10,364 nucleotides of DNA from Bacteroidales bacterium (GTDB lineage: Bacteria > Bacteroidota > Bacteroidia > Bacteroidales > UBA4181): positions 1 to 10,364 of the forward strand of contig JAISDP010000114.1 in NCBI GenBank assembly GCA_031264715.1, in the 5' to 3' direction. Under the pieces are notes generated by a model. The model saw only the letters and a program-made list of their open reading frames with translations, ran no database searches and was not told the origin of the DNA. Numbering within the stretch: position 1 is the stretch's first letter; every line of letters begins with the position of its first letter. The position numbers and the translations under genes are program-made. Shown here piece after piece: positions 1-7,904 of this stretch.

Positions 1-40
1 ACTTTACTGCGTCTTCCGCTTTGATTTCTATTTTTACCAT
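1..40 (-). CDS. 5' end of an unidentified gene (partial)
   Basis: An ATG (complement of 38-40) opens a frame that leaves the window after 13 codons and reads MVKIEIKAEDAVK. The start is supported by a well-formed Bacteroidota promoter immediately upstream and by the A-rich stretch before the ATG. Only 13 residues are visible, so no family can be named. It lies beyond the operon terminator and has its own promoter, so it is a separate transcription unit from the Sus-type operon. Confidence 0.55.
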   Translation of the reverse strand, partial: MVKIEIKAEDAVK

Positions 41-53
41 ATTTTTTTTGCTG

Positions 54-84
54 CAAAGGTAGTTATTTTATCTCAAATAAGCAA
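54..84 (-). promoter_or_regulatory. Bacteroidota sigma-ABfr-type promoter for the gene leaving at the left edge
   Basis: On the minus strand, bases 61-54 read TACCTTTG, an exact match to the Bacteroidota -7 consensus TAnnTTTG. Bases 84-82 read TTG, matching the -33 element, with a 20-base spacer, which is the expected length. The -7 box ends 13 bases before the ATG, so the transcript would have a leader of only a few bases. Confidence 0.7.
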
Positions 85-199
85 TTTTATTCCTCAATTA
101 TTTACCGAGGTTAGTATAATAAGGTAATGAGGTCGGGAAACTTTGATGCAACAATCTGCTACGGAGGTTGTTTTGTTAGAAAAAATAAGGTGGAAATGA

Positions 200-315
200 G
201 GTTTGTTTATCCACGAATTTTAACACCCCACCTTGACGGGATTTTCCGATATTAACCGACAATGCCTTCTACCGATATATCATTCCTGACGGAATTTCGC
301 CGAATGATGGAATGT
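200..315. repeat. Accessory hairpin modules preceding repeat copy A
   Basis: This gene-free stretch contains a CCTTGACGGGATTTT segment at 231-245 and a better module at about 269-298 (CTACCGATATAT followed by ATTCCTGACGGAAT). The second holds a 5-bp stem with a TGAC loop at 282-295. The same arrangement, CTACC then 8-9 bases then TCCCTGACGGGATTT, recurs twice at 9941-9969 and 10009-10036 on the other side of the operon. The stem at 282-295 and its counterpart at 10021-10034 differ by a compensated pair (T284-A293 versus C10023-G10032). Confidence 0.6.
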
Positions 316-463
316 TGCCCGTCAGGGCATTCATATCAATAGAATCAATGCGGAAAACACCAACGAAATCTCCGTAGGAGATTCATCATATGAAACCCCA
401 TATGGGGTTTTGATTCGTGGGTCGGCTGTATATTTCTATTGATATGGTTTCCCTGACGGGAAA
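316..463 (+). repeat. Structured palindromic repeat, copy A (MITE- or REP-like)
   Basis: This element of about 148 bp recurs in the same orientation at 10101-10247. Its ends form inverted arms of 27 bases: CCCGTCAGGG (318-327) plus CATATCAATAGAA (332-344) pair with TTCTATTGATATG (434-446) plus CCCTGACGGG (451-460), interrupted by a 4x4 mismatch. Between the arms lie a 7-bp hairpin, AATCTCC-GTA-GGAGATT (367-383), a CATATG hexamer (387-392) and an 18-bp perfect palindrome, AAACCCCATATGGGGTTT (393-410). The arm ends can instead form local hairpins at 316-329 (loop GTCA) and 448-463 (loop TGAC). No open reading frame explains it, and I see no target-site duplication. The family name is unknown to me; strand is arbitrary. 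Confidence 0.8.
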
Positions 464-481
464 CTCATCAAGACAGCCCGT

Positions 482-504
482 CCGCCCATCCGCCCATCCG
501 CAAT
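482..504. repeat. Short tandem repeat, CCGCCCAT unit
   Basis: Two exact 8-bp units (482-489 and 490-497) are followed by a degenerate third (CCGCAAT, 498-504). A small TCGAC...GTCGA dyad follows at 508-520. These sit between repeat copy A and the operon terminator, and no function is apparent. Confidence 0.5.
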
Positions 505-530
505 CCGTCGACATTGTCGATAAATCTAAA

Positions 531-568
531 AAAAGGAACTGCCCCGTACAAAGGAGGCAGTTCTTTTT
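531..568 (-). terminator. Rho-independent terminator of the Sus-type operon, likely bidirectional
   Basis: GAACTGCC (536-543) pairs perfectly with GGCAGTTC (556-563) around a 12-base loop. On the minus strand the stem is followed by seven T residues (complement of the A run at 528-534). On the plus strand it is followed by five T residues (564-568), so it could stop transcripts from either side. It begins about 30 bases past the stop codon of the last operon gene and separates that operon from the gene leaving at the left edge. Confidence 0.85.
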
Positions 569-594
569 CATTTACTTCATTCAATGCTTCATAT

Positions 595-1716
595 TTATGG
601 AGCATACGTGAACCTCATTGCCTTGAAGTTGCAGGCGGCTGTTACGAAATAGAATCTGAGCCGTACCATTCCCGCAGGCAGGTTAATGGTACTGCTTGCC
701 GTTTCCCATTTGTAATTGCTCCATCCATTATTTGCAGGAAGGCTCATAGAGACCAGGGTACTCCACTCGCTCCATGAATCGCTCTCCAGGTCTATTTCAA
801 GCCTGACAGCGGAGGCTCCATTACATGCCACTTCCGCTTCGAAAGTGTATTCGCCGGCATCCTCTACTTCAACGGTATAGACCAACCATTCGCCATTAGC
901 GGTATAACCGATACTTTCGAAATCGTCCTGGATACCAACACTCCCCGCGTTGTTGTCGCCGTTATCTGTCCGGTGTGCGGTGCCCACCCCATTTGATGCC
1001 TGGTTTGCCCCCGTATTGGTATCCGACCAGGCATTACCGCGGCCGCCATAGTCGAAGTCAGAGGCTTGCAGCCTGTAAGAAGCAAGGGAAGCAAGGGTAT
1101 GCGGCCCTCTGAACGGCGTTGTAGGCCGCGGCCCAATGGACACTTCCACAGAAACGACCTTTGTGATGGTCGTTTCCGTTCCGACAATGGTACACTCTAC
1201 TTCCGTAGTTCCATAGGTTCTTCCAATCACGAGGCCTTTATAGTCAACTGTGGCAACATCCTCGTTCTTTGAACGCCACTCAATTACCTTGTAATCATTG
1301 GCATTCATCGGTTCCGGGAAGACCTGCAAAAGAATTTCGCCATTACGTCTCAGGGAAGCGGAATATTCACTTATCGCGAAATCTGTCAGCGGTATTTTGG
1401 TATCAACCGTAACGGTTACACCAAGCGTCTGGTTACCCGAATTTACAAAAATATCGGTTGCGCCTGCGCTTTTCGCTGTTATCAGACCGCCGGAAGAAAC
1501 CTCAGCCACTTCGGGTTCCTCGCTCGTCCATGTGAAAGCGACATCGCCGGGACTGGCAATCAGTTGGAAAGTTTCGCCCGTATACATATTCACAGACCGG
1601 TGATTGACCGTAATGATGGGATCAACTACCTTCTCCTTGTAAACATCGCAACCCGCAATGCCAACAAGGAACGGAAGGCATATCGCGATGATCATGTTTT
1701 TCATTTGATATTTCAT
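595..1716 (-). CDS. Surface lipoprotein with two Big_2 Ig-like domains and a C-terminal CBM6-like domain
   Basis: This 373-residue protein is the last gene of the operon. A hydrophobic signal ends in a lipobox with Cys23 (LVGIAGC), so it should be a lipoprotein. Residues about 35-104 and 108-193 look like two bacterial Ig-like (Big_2) domains, shown by the 'W.S..P.VA.V...G.ITA...G' pattern and its counterpart 'EWRSKNEDVATVDYKGLV'. Residues about 212-373 resemble a CBM6 beta-sandwich: a YRLQASDFD opening, then ESIGYTANGEWLVYTVEV at 267-284, then a closing aromatic strand. The usual acidic residue in the CBM6 'AEDFD' opening is replaced here (ASDFD), so metal binding at that point is uncertain. 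The likely role is to display a glycan-binding module away from the membrane on an Ig-like stalk. The upstream gene stops 10 bases before this start, consistent with co-transcription. The start at 1716 could also be the Met at residue 5. The ligand is unknown. Confidence 0.85.
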   Translation of the reverse strand: MKYQMKNMIIAICLPFLVGIAGCDVYKEKVVDPIITVNHRSVNMYTGETFQLIASPGDVAFTWTSEEPEVAEVSSGGLITAKSAGATDIFVNSGNQTLGVTVTVDTKIPLTDFAISEYSASLRRNGEILLQVFPEPMNANDYKVIEWRSKNEDVATVDYKGLVIGRTYGTTEVECTIVGTETTITKVVSVEVSIGPRPTTPFRGPHTLASLASYRLQASDFDYGGRGNAWSDTNTGANQASNGVGTAHRTDNGDNNAGSVGIQDDFESIGYTANGEWLVYTVEVEDAGEYTFEAEVACNGASAVRLEIDLESDSWSEWSTLVSMSLPANNGWSNYKWETASSTINLPAGMVRLRFYFVTAACNFKAMRFTYAP

Positions 1717-1726
1717 TATTGCTGTT

Positions 1727-2677
1727 TTACTTGGTTAATATTCGGGGATCGTTTACATCTTCCTTAAAATCGATGCGTAGCTCTTCCCTAAAATTGTATA
1801 AAACGCCGTCTGCATCCTTGTATGTGTATGCAAGCAGGAAGGTTTTATAGGTCTTGAAACCGTCGTCTTCCACTTTTGCCGTATTCGGATAATCCGCATC
1901 CCCGTCATTCTGGGTGATTTCCTGGTCGTAATAAGGCTCAATTTTGACCTTGTCGCCGGCAAGAATGGTAACCTTCATTGACCTGTGCTTGTACACATAC
2001 GGATCAAAACCGTCATTCAACATGTCGCCCGTCATGATACGGAACGAATTTTCGCTGAGCGGAAATACCAGCTTGTTGCCAAACTTGTCCGTCGATATGG
2101 CGGAGCTAACCTCTGCTTTTTTGGCCCGCTGATCATAACGGGTGCCGCCATACGAAGCCCACCAGTTTTTGATGCGAACCTGATAAAGCAGATAATCCTT
2201 GTCGGGATTAACTTCATACGCATTATACGAATCGACCCTTAAAGCGATGAAATAGGACGAATCGGGAGATAATCCCTCGGGACGGATCTTGACAGGGATG
2301 ACACCCCTCACTTCTCCGGCCGGAATTACCAGATCATAACTGGGAATGGTGTATTTACTGCGATCCAGCGCTTTGATGTATCTCGACCTGTTCACATCGT
2401 AAGTCACCAGATTATAATCGTCTATCAATCCGGCATCTTCCACCAGCGTCACCCGGATGTCTTTGCCCGTCGGGTTGGTTCCGCCCAGCGACGCCGTCAC
2501 GTATCCTTCCGATTCGGCCAGCCGCAAGTCGTGAAGCCAGGTGGAGACATTGTCGTCGTCGCTCACCAGGGCAAACAGATTTTTGTACTGTTCCCTTTCA
2601 AACACTTCGTACCTGTTGCAGGAAAACGAGGCGAAAACGAGAAAGACTGTCAAATATATCTTGATATGCTTATTCAT
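1727..2677 (-). CDS. DUF1735/DUF4361-like surface lipoprotein
   Basis: This 316-residue protein has a short basic N-terminus, a hydrophobic segment and a lipobox ending at Cys20 (FASFSC). The mature N-terminus continues with 'YEVFEREQYKNLFALVSDDDNV', the kind of opening seen in PUL lipoproteins carrying DUF1735 (BT_3987-like N-terminal domain). An Ig-like fold is likely for residues about 30-150. The C-terminal half, about 170-316, is consistent with the DUF4361 (BT_3044-like) domain, with a WW..YGGTRYDQ segment near 172-182. I recognise the family by pattern, not by alignment. Such proteins usually sit directly after susD, as here (57-base gap), and are thought to be accessory surface glycan-binding or structural proteins. 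No catalytic motif is visible. Confidence 0.75.
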   Translation of the reverse strand: MNKHIKIYLTVFLVFASFSCNRYEVFEREQYKNLFALVSDDDNVSTWLHDLRLAESEGYVTASLGGTNPTGKDIRVTLVEDAGLIDDYNLVTYDVNRSRYIKALDRSKYTIPSYDLVIPAGEVRGVIPVKIRPEGLSPDSSYFIALRVDSYNAYEVNPDKDYLLYQVRIKNWWASYGGTRYDQRAKKAEVSSAISTDKFGNKLVFPLSENSFRIMTGDMLNDGFDPYVYKHRSMKVTILAGDKVKIEPYYDQEITQNDGDADYPNTAKVEDDGFKTYKTFLLAYTYKDADGVLYNFREELRIDFKEDVNDPRILTK

Positions 2678-2734
2678 ATATTTTCAAATTTTTCAAATTA
2701 CAAATAATGATAAATTATTGATTCATTCCGGCCG

Positions 2735-4747
2735 TCAGTTTTGCCATCCCGGATTCTGGTCTAACGAAGGAAGTCTTCTTACTTCGTCCAGAGGAAGAGG
2801 AACCAGATGCAATCTCTTGTTCACTACCCGCTGACCGATACGGGAGTTGTTGGGAATCACGCGCCTGTAATAGGAGTTCTCATCCCCCTCGATGTTCATA
2901 CCGGTCATGGTTGTCGATTCCGACTCTTCATATTTTCCCCAGCGGCGGACGTCGTAATAACGGCGGTTTTCGCAAAGAAATTCCACCATCCGTTCCTGTT
3001 CAATCAACGATTGAATGGTTTGCGGATTGCTCAATTCCGTATTGCTTGGCGCAGGAAGACCTGCACGGTGGCGCACCTGTCCGAAAGCCAGCCGGATTTC
3101 TTCCATATCCCTGGTGAATGTCTGTTCTACGCCGTCCACTTCAACCGTGTGGCTTGTGGTGAGGTTGTTCAGCGCTTCGGCATATGAGAGCAGAATCTCC
3201 GCATAACGGATGATCGGCCAGCCTTTGGCCAGACGGCGGTTATTATCGCCAAACCATGAATCCGTCGGGTGGACAAACTTTTTGAGTACGTAACCCGTAG
3301 CGGTATGGTTGATTTGGGCGTCGGAGGTAGCCGAATTTTTCCCGTTGTTGCCGTTCACCAAATATGAAATCTGTTTTACTCCCGCGGTGGTGTTGGTTAC
3401 CGAACCGAATTCCCACCAGCAGTTGGTAAACCCTATGGAAGCATAGAACCGCATTTCACGGTTGATATACATATTGTAGGTGCCGCCTAACAGCTGGTAA
3501 TCCGAAAAAAGTTCCGGCGCCTGCGAAAATCCCGTTTCCGAATAGGGGTATAACCCATCCGATCTCGGAGAATCGTAAATCGTGCGGCCATCGAACATCC
3601 GGTAGGCGTCAATGATTTTTTGCGGTACGGCCAGCGAACCCCATCCGGCGTTCGTCAGGGGAAACGCCATCTGGGTGTTGGCGGCGACCGTACCCGAGTT
3701 ACGCCCCCATACAAATTCAGGATTGGTGGGTATCACCGATTCGCCCGTAAACATATCCGAATAGGATTTGAAATGGTCGATTTCAGTGGCGCCATCCGGC
3801 CAGGGCTTATAATAGTCGGGATCGGAAGTGATGCTTTCCGGCAACGGTTTGCTGAAAGCGGTTACCGGAGCCGTATGCAACTTGTAGAGGCCCATATCCA
3901 TCACCCTCCTGGCAGCGGCGGCAGCCACAGCCCAGCGGCGTTCTTCGGGAACCTGCGATACATACTGCACATCGTCCGTTGAGCGTTTCCACCGTCCGAA
4001 AACGCTTCGCGCCGCAGGGCCGCCGTTATACAGCGGGCTGGCGTGAATCAGGCGCAGGCGGGCAACCAGGCCGTAAGCGGCGCCTTTGGTAGGACGTCCG
4101 AAATTCATCAGGCTCGTCTTAAGCTCAAGTCCGCTGGCGGCGTCTTCCAGTTCGGAGCAGATGTACTCCACCGCCTCGTCATACGTGCAGCGGCCGCGAT
4201 CGTAAAAAGCCAGGTCCTCGTTATTGGCAACCACGTCTTCGCCCAGCAAAATCGGAGGACCCATGTCCACCAGTATCTGATAATAGGCGTAAGCCCGTAT
4301 GAAACGCGTATTGGCAAGAATTCTGCGGCGCTGTTCCGCCGTCATGTCCGCCACTTCGTTTATACGGTTAAATATGGTATTGCATTTGCGAATCGCCATG
4401 TACATCCTGCTCCATTTGTTGAGGGCATTCATGTAACTTGCCGAAGTTTCGCCCAGCACAAAAGACATGCCGTTGATCTGGTTGCCCCCGATGTTGAAAT
4501 TACAGAAGGCTTCGTCGGTGGCCAGCGGGCCGGGGGTGTCATTGTTCTGCCAGATGACGGCCTCATCATTAAAGTGGATGGGGATAGTCCACATGTAGGC
4601 TTCCACGTAACGGTGTTCCTTAAATATGGAATCCAGCTTCAACTCTTCGCTGAAATAATTGTCGATATTCAGGTAATCCTTGCACGAACCGAGCAGAAGC
4701 GGTAAACATACCAGAAACGGGATGATTATCTTGATCATATTACTCAT
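2735..4747 (-). CDS. SusD/RagB family nutrient-binding outer membrane lipoprotein
   Basis: This 670-residue lipoprotein has a lipobox ending at Cys22 (LLLGSC), followed by KDYLNIDNYF, a typical SusD mature start. The helical TPR-like region carries the SusD-family signature NTRFIRAYAYY at about 146-156, then 'GPPILLGEDVV'. The protein ends in DQNPGWQN, matching the common SusD C-terminal NPGW. It should act as the lid of the SusC barrel, capturing oligosaccharide at the cell surface and closing over the transporter. Its length is above that of the archetype (about 550) but within the wide family range. The SusC stop lies 11 bases upstream of this ATG, the normal tight susCD arrangement. Residue 4 is also Met and could be the start. 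The substrate cannot be read from the sequence. Confidence 0.95.
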   Translation of the reverse strand: MSNMIKIIIPFLVCLPLLLGSCKDYLNIDNYFSEELKLDSIFKEHRYVEAYMWTIPIHFNDEAVIWQNNDTPGPLATDEAFCNFNIGGNQINGMSFVLGETSASYMNALNKWSRMYMAIRKCNTIFNRINEVADMTAEQRRRILANTRFIRAYAYYQILVDMGPPILLGEDVVANNEDLAFYDRGRCTYDEAVEYICSELEDAASGLELKTSLMNFGRPTKGAAYGLVARLRLIHASPLYNGGPAARSVFGRWKRSTDDVQYVSQVPEERRWAVAAAAARRVMDMGLYKLHTAPVTAFSKPLPESITSDPDYYKPWPDGATEIDHFKSYSDMFTGESVIPTNPEFVWGRNSGTVAANTQMAFPLTNAGWGSLAVPQKIIDAYRMFDGRTIYDSPRSDGLYPYSETGFSQAPELFSDYQLLGGTYNMYINREMRFYASIGFTNCWWEFGSVTNTTAGVKQISYLVNGNNGKNSATSDAQINHTATGYVLKKFVHPTDSWFGDNNRRLAKGWPIIRYAEILLSYAEALNNLTTSHTVEVDGVEQTFTRDMEEIRLAFGQVRHRAGLPAPSNTELSNPQTIQSLIEQERMVEFLCENRRYYDVRRWGKYEESESTTMTGMNIEGDENSYYRRVIPNNSRIGQRVVNKRLHLVPLPLDEVRRLPSLDQNPGWQN

Positions 4748-4758
4748 TTGATTATTGA

Positions 4759-7700
4759 TTACAGGTTAATGTAAATTTGCAGGGTATAGGTGGTGGGTAT
4801 CGGGTACACAATCCCGTTGCGGTCAGCCTGTTCGGGGTCAAAATCCTTCACTTTATCCCACACATAGAGATTGCTTCCTACAAGTTGAAAATCGATGGAC
4901 GAAATGCCAACCTTTTGCAGTACCGGTCTCCTGAAATTGTAATTGAGGGTGACTTCCTGCAAGCGCAAATAACGGGAGTTCCCTTTCCAGAAATCGGACA
5001 GTTGCGTATTGTTGTTATCGCGGCCATACCTCAGCCTTGGAAACTTGGCGTTCGGGTTTTCGGCCATATTGGGGTCAATACCGTTTGCCTCGGCGTAATC
5101 CGCCGGAATCCACCGGTTGGCCGGATCGTTGACGAAACTCAATACATTACCGAATTTGCCATCGTAGAAGGGCACATAACCGTAGTTGTTGCGGAAATAA
5201 TGCGTATTACCGGTGCCTTTGAACAGTACGCCCAAAGATACAGTCCTGTACCTGAATTCGCCGCCAAAACCGTACATCAGCAAAGGATAATTGCGGTATG
5301 TCAGGGGCACGCGGTCGTCTCCGTCAATTTTGCCGTCGCCGTTCACGTCGCGGTATTTGAGGTCTCCCGGCATTACCGTCCCGAATGTCTGCACCGGGCT
5401 GGTTTCAATATCGTGCGGGTCTTTAAAGAAGCCCAGGTTCTGATACCCTATGGCGGGCTGGTACGGATAGTCGCCCTTTCCCTGATAGGGATATTTCGGG
5501 TTGGCTTCTTCCCAGTTGTCCACAACATTATTTGAGAAAGTGAAATTACCCCTTACCGTGAAACTCAGATCCTTGGTGATGTCATAACTATAGCTGACAT
5601 TACCGTCGGCGCCGTAGCTCTTCATCTTTCCGACGTTGCCGTAGGGAAGGCTGGGCAGCCCCGCATAACCGGGCACCTGCACGCGCTGCTGGAAAATACC
5701 GTTACGCACATCATTGAAGATGTCCAGCACAAACGAAAGCTTTTCTTTCAGGAAAGTGCCTTCAATACCCAGGTTGGATTTGATACCCTTTTCCCATTCG
5801 AGGTTATCGGCGCCGATACGGCCGTCCATAACAGCCTGTACCGCAGTGGAACCCCAGGGGCCGTAGGATCCGCTGGCTACCATGGTAAGGTAGGGGAAGC
5901 GGTCATCGGTGATGCGATCATTACCCACCGTTCCGTGGGAAGCCCTGATCTTGAAGAGATTCACCCATGGCATGTTCTCCTTCACATAGTCGTAGCTGGA
6001 CAGCACCCAGCCCAGCGCTATGGACGGAAAAAACCCGTACTGACGGCCCGGCTGGAAGTTTTCCGAACCGGTGTAGCCAAAGTTGAAGTCGATCATATAC
6101 GTATCCCTGAAACCGTAGGTCAGCCTGCTCGACACGCCCTGATACCTTAAAGGTATGGCGGTCAGGTTGGTATTGCCCGAACTGGCGCGTTTCTGGTCGC
6201 TCAGGTAATAGTAAACCAGCGCTGAAACGCGGTGCTTTTCAGCGAATACCCTCTCCCAATTGATATTGGTTTCCAAATGGTATTTACGGAAATTGTCGCG
6301 AGCGTTTCCATAGCTAACGTCTTCAGCCTGCTGCCTGTTGATCGTAACCAGCTCGCCTCTGGCGTCGCGGTCTTGCGCCTCAAACAGAGCCGGACGTAAA
6401 AGCCGCATTTCGGTGAACTGGCTTTGGATGTCGTAAGCGCCCTGTACCCTCAGTTTCAATCCCTCAACGAGCATGGACAAATCCTGATTGAGCGCCAGGG
6501 TAGCTTTGCCTTTGAACTCCTGGATCGAACGCCTTCCCTGGTGGTTCACCATCACTACGGGCGAAACCTCGGTCAGGTCGCCGACGCGCGCCGCCGGCAA
6601 CTCGCCGTTGGAATACCTGACAGGCAACAGCAGCGGGTTGAGCCGGCCCTGCGAATTCCATATCCAGTCGGTGCTGGATACGCCCGGCAGGTTGTTGATC
6701 GAAAGAAAACCGTCCGTACCGAAATAGAGCTTGGTGGATTTTGTTAAATTCAGGTCCAGGTTCAGACGGTAAGTGTAGGTATTGTAACCCACGTTGTTGG
6801 CGTATGCTGACTTGTCGTACTTGTAGGCGGCATCTTCCTTGCTTCCTCCCAAACTGATAAAATAAGTGGCCACATCCGCTCCACCCCTTGCGCTGACATA
6901 ATACTGCTGCTTGAAGGAGTTGCGGCGCATGATTTCGTCCTGCCAGCTGACATCCGGATATAAATCGGGGTCCAGACCGGACCGGATGATGTCCAATTCC
7001 ACCGGATCGTATTCGGGCTCATCACCTCTCACCACCATCGCTTCGTTGGCCAGCCTGGCATAATCGTATGCGCGGAGATATTTGGGCAGGCGTCCCAAAT
7101 GCGAAATCGTCCAGTTGGCGCGCGCCGTAATGCTTATTTTGCCCGATTCGCCCTTTTTGGTAGTGATCAGCACTACGCCGTTGGCGCCGCGTACGCCGTA
7201 AACGGCGGTAGCCGACGCATCCTTCAGGATCGAGAAGGATTCGATATCAGCGGGGTCGAGGCTGTTGATGTCGCCTTCCAGACCGTCAATCAGAACCAGT
7301 GCGCTTTGATTGGCGCCAAAAGTACCGATACCGCGAATCCAAAATTCCGAAAGGTTCTTCCCCGGCTCGCCGCTCATCTGCAGCGAAACAACGCCTGCCA
7401 GACGTCCCCCCAGCAGATTGGCCACAGACGCAACCGGCGATTGAAGGGTTTTGACGTCAACGCTGCTGACGGCTGCAACGGTCGAAATCTTTCGCTGCGT
7501 GCCAAGAGCAACAACCTGTACCTCTTCCAACTGGTGAGTCGCTTCGATCAAATGGATTTCAATATCCTGCTTTTCCTCGGTTACCAACTCTTCGACAGTT
7601 TCGTAACCCAGGAACGAAAATACAATCATATCGCCACGCTGCGCCCTGATGGTAAATTCACCATTCGTGTTGGTAGTGGTTCCCACGGTCTTGTTTTTCA

Positions 7701-7863
7701 ATTGAATATTGACCCCCGGAACAGCGCCGGCTTCGTCATATACCTTACCTTTCATGGTATAGGTCGGCTGTTGTTGCGCCGGAAGCGTAAAACAAACCGC
7801 CAGCAACACGATCCACAGCATGGATGCTCGCTGTAAGGCTTTTTTTAAAATAATTTTTATCAT
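4759..7863 (-). CDS. SusC/RagA family TonB-linked outer membrane transporter
   Basis: This 1034-residue protein has a signal peptide probably cleaved after residue 29 (LPA/QQQ). Residues about 37-105 form the carboxypeptidase-regulatory-like Ig domain typical of SusC. A LEEVQVVALGTQRK segment (112-125) leads into the plug. The family signature follows at about 175-238, including WIRGIGTFGANQSALVLIDG, ESFSILKDASATAVYGVRGA and GVVLITTKKG. The rest is a 22-strand-type barrel. A loop near residues 836-848 reads DVNGDGKIDGDDR, an EF-hand-like calcium-binding pattern common in SusC proteins. There is no N-terminal STN domain, so it gives no hint of direct FecI/FecR-type signalling. It should import oligosaccharides across the outer membrane with SusD as lid, powered by TonB-ExbBD. 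The C-terminus ends YTLQIYINL, without the usual terminal aromatic residue. Confidence 0.96.
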   Translation of the reverse strand: MIKIILKKALQRASMLWIVLLAVCFTLPAQQQPTYTMKGKVYDEAGAVPGVNIQLKNKTVGTTTNTNGEFTIRAQRGDMIVFSFLGYETVEELVTEEKQDIEIHLIEATHQLEEVQVVALGTQRKISTVAAVSSVDVKTLQSPVASVANLLGGRLAGVVSLQMSGEPGKNLSEFWIRGIGTFGANQSALVLIDGLEGDINSLDPADIESFSILKDASATAVYGVRGANGVVLITTKKGESGKISITARANWTISHLGRLPKYLRAYDYARLANEAMVVRGDEPEYDPVELDIIRSGLDPDLYPDVSWQDEIMRRNSFKQQYYVSARGGADVATYFISLGGSKEDAAYKYDKSAYANNVGYNTYTYRLNLDLNLTKSTKLYFGTDGFLSINNLPGVSSTDWIWNSQGRLNPLLLPVRYSNGELPAARVGDLTEVSPVVMVNHQGRRSIQEFKGKATLALNQDLSMLVEGLKLRVQGAYDIQSQFTEMRLLRPALFEAQDRDARGELVTINRQQAEDVSYGNARDNFRKYHLETNINWERVFAEKHRVSALVYYYLSDQKRASSGNTNLTAIPLRYQGVSSRLTYGFRDTYMIDFNFGYTGSENFQPGRQYGFFPSIALGWVLSSYDYVKENMPWVNLFKIRASHGTVGNDRITDDRFPYLTMVASGSYGPWGSTAVQAVMDGRIGADNLEWEKGIKSNLGIEGTFLKEKLSFVLDIFNDVRNGIFQQRVQVPGYAGLPSLPYGNVGKMKSYGADGNVSYSYDITKDLSFTVRGNFTFSNNVVDNWEEANPKYPYQGKGDYPYQPAIGYQNLGFFKDPHDIETSPVQTFGTVMPGDLKYRDVNGDGKIDGDDRVPLTYRNYPLLMYGFGGEFRYRTVSLGVLFKGTGNTHYFRNNYGYVPFYDGKFGNVLSFVNDPANRWIPADYAEANGIDPNMAENPNAKFPRLRYGRDNNNTQLSDFWKGNSRYLRLQEVTLNYNFRRPVLQKVGISSIDFQLVGSNLYVWDKVKDFDPEQADRNGIVYPIPTTYTLQIYINL

Positions 7864-7904
7864 ATTACATTAATTATTTAAAAATAATTCCTAATTATTC
7901 GATA

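Noticed and set aside
150..175. Possible terminator around CAAC...GTTG followed by TTTTG
   Set aside because: The stem is only about four pairs with a long loop and there is no gene on the plus strand for it to end.
316..463. Possible CRISPR array in the palindromic repeat regions
   Set aside because: Repeats are not regularly spaced, there are no unique spacers of constant length, and only two full copies exist far apart. The structure fits dispersed palindromic repeats.
417..777. Small plus-strand frames across the repeat, terminator and end of the CBM6 gene
   Set aside because: They cross the terminator hairpin and the antisense of a real gene, and show no start signals or family resemblance.
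4043..4705. A 220-codon plus-strand frame opposite the SusD gene, and a 252-codon one at 4777-5535 opposite SusC
   Set aside because: Both are antisense shadows of strongly supported genes, with no recognisable domain or promoter.
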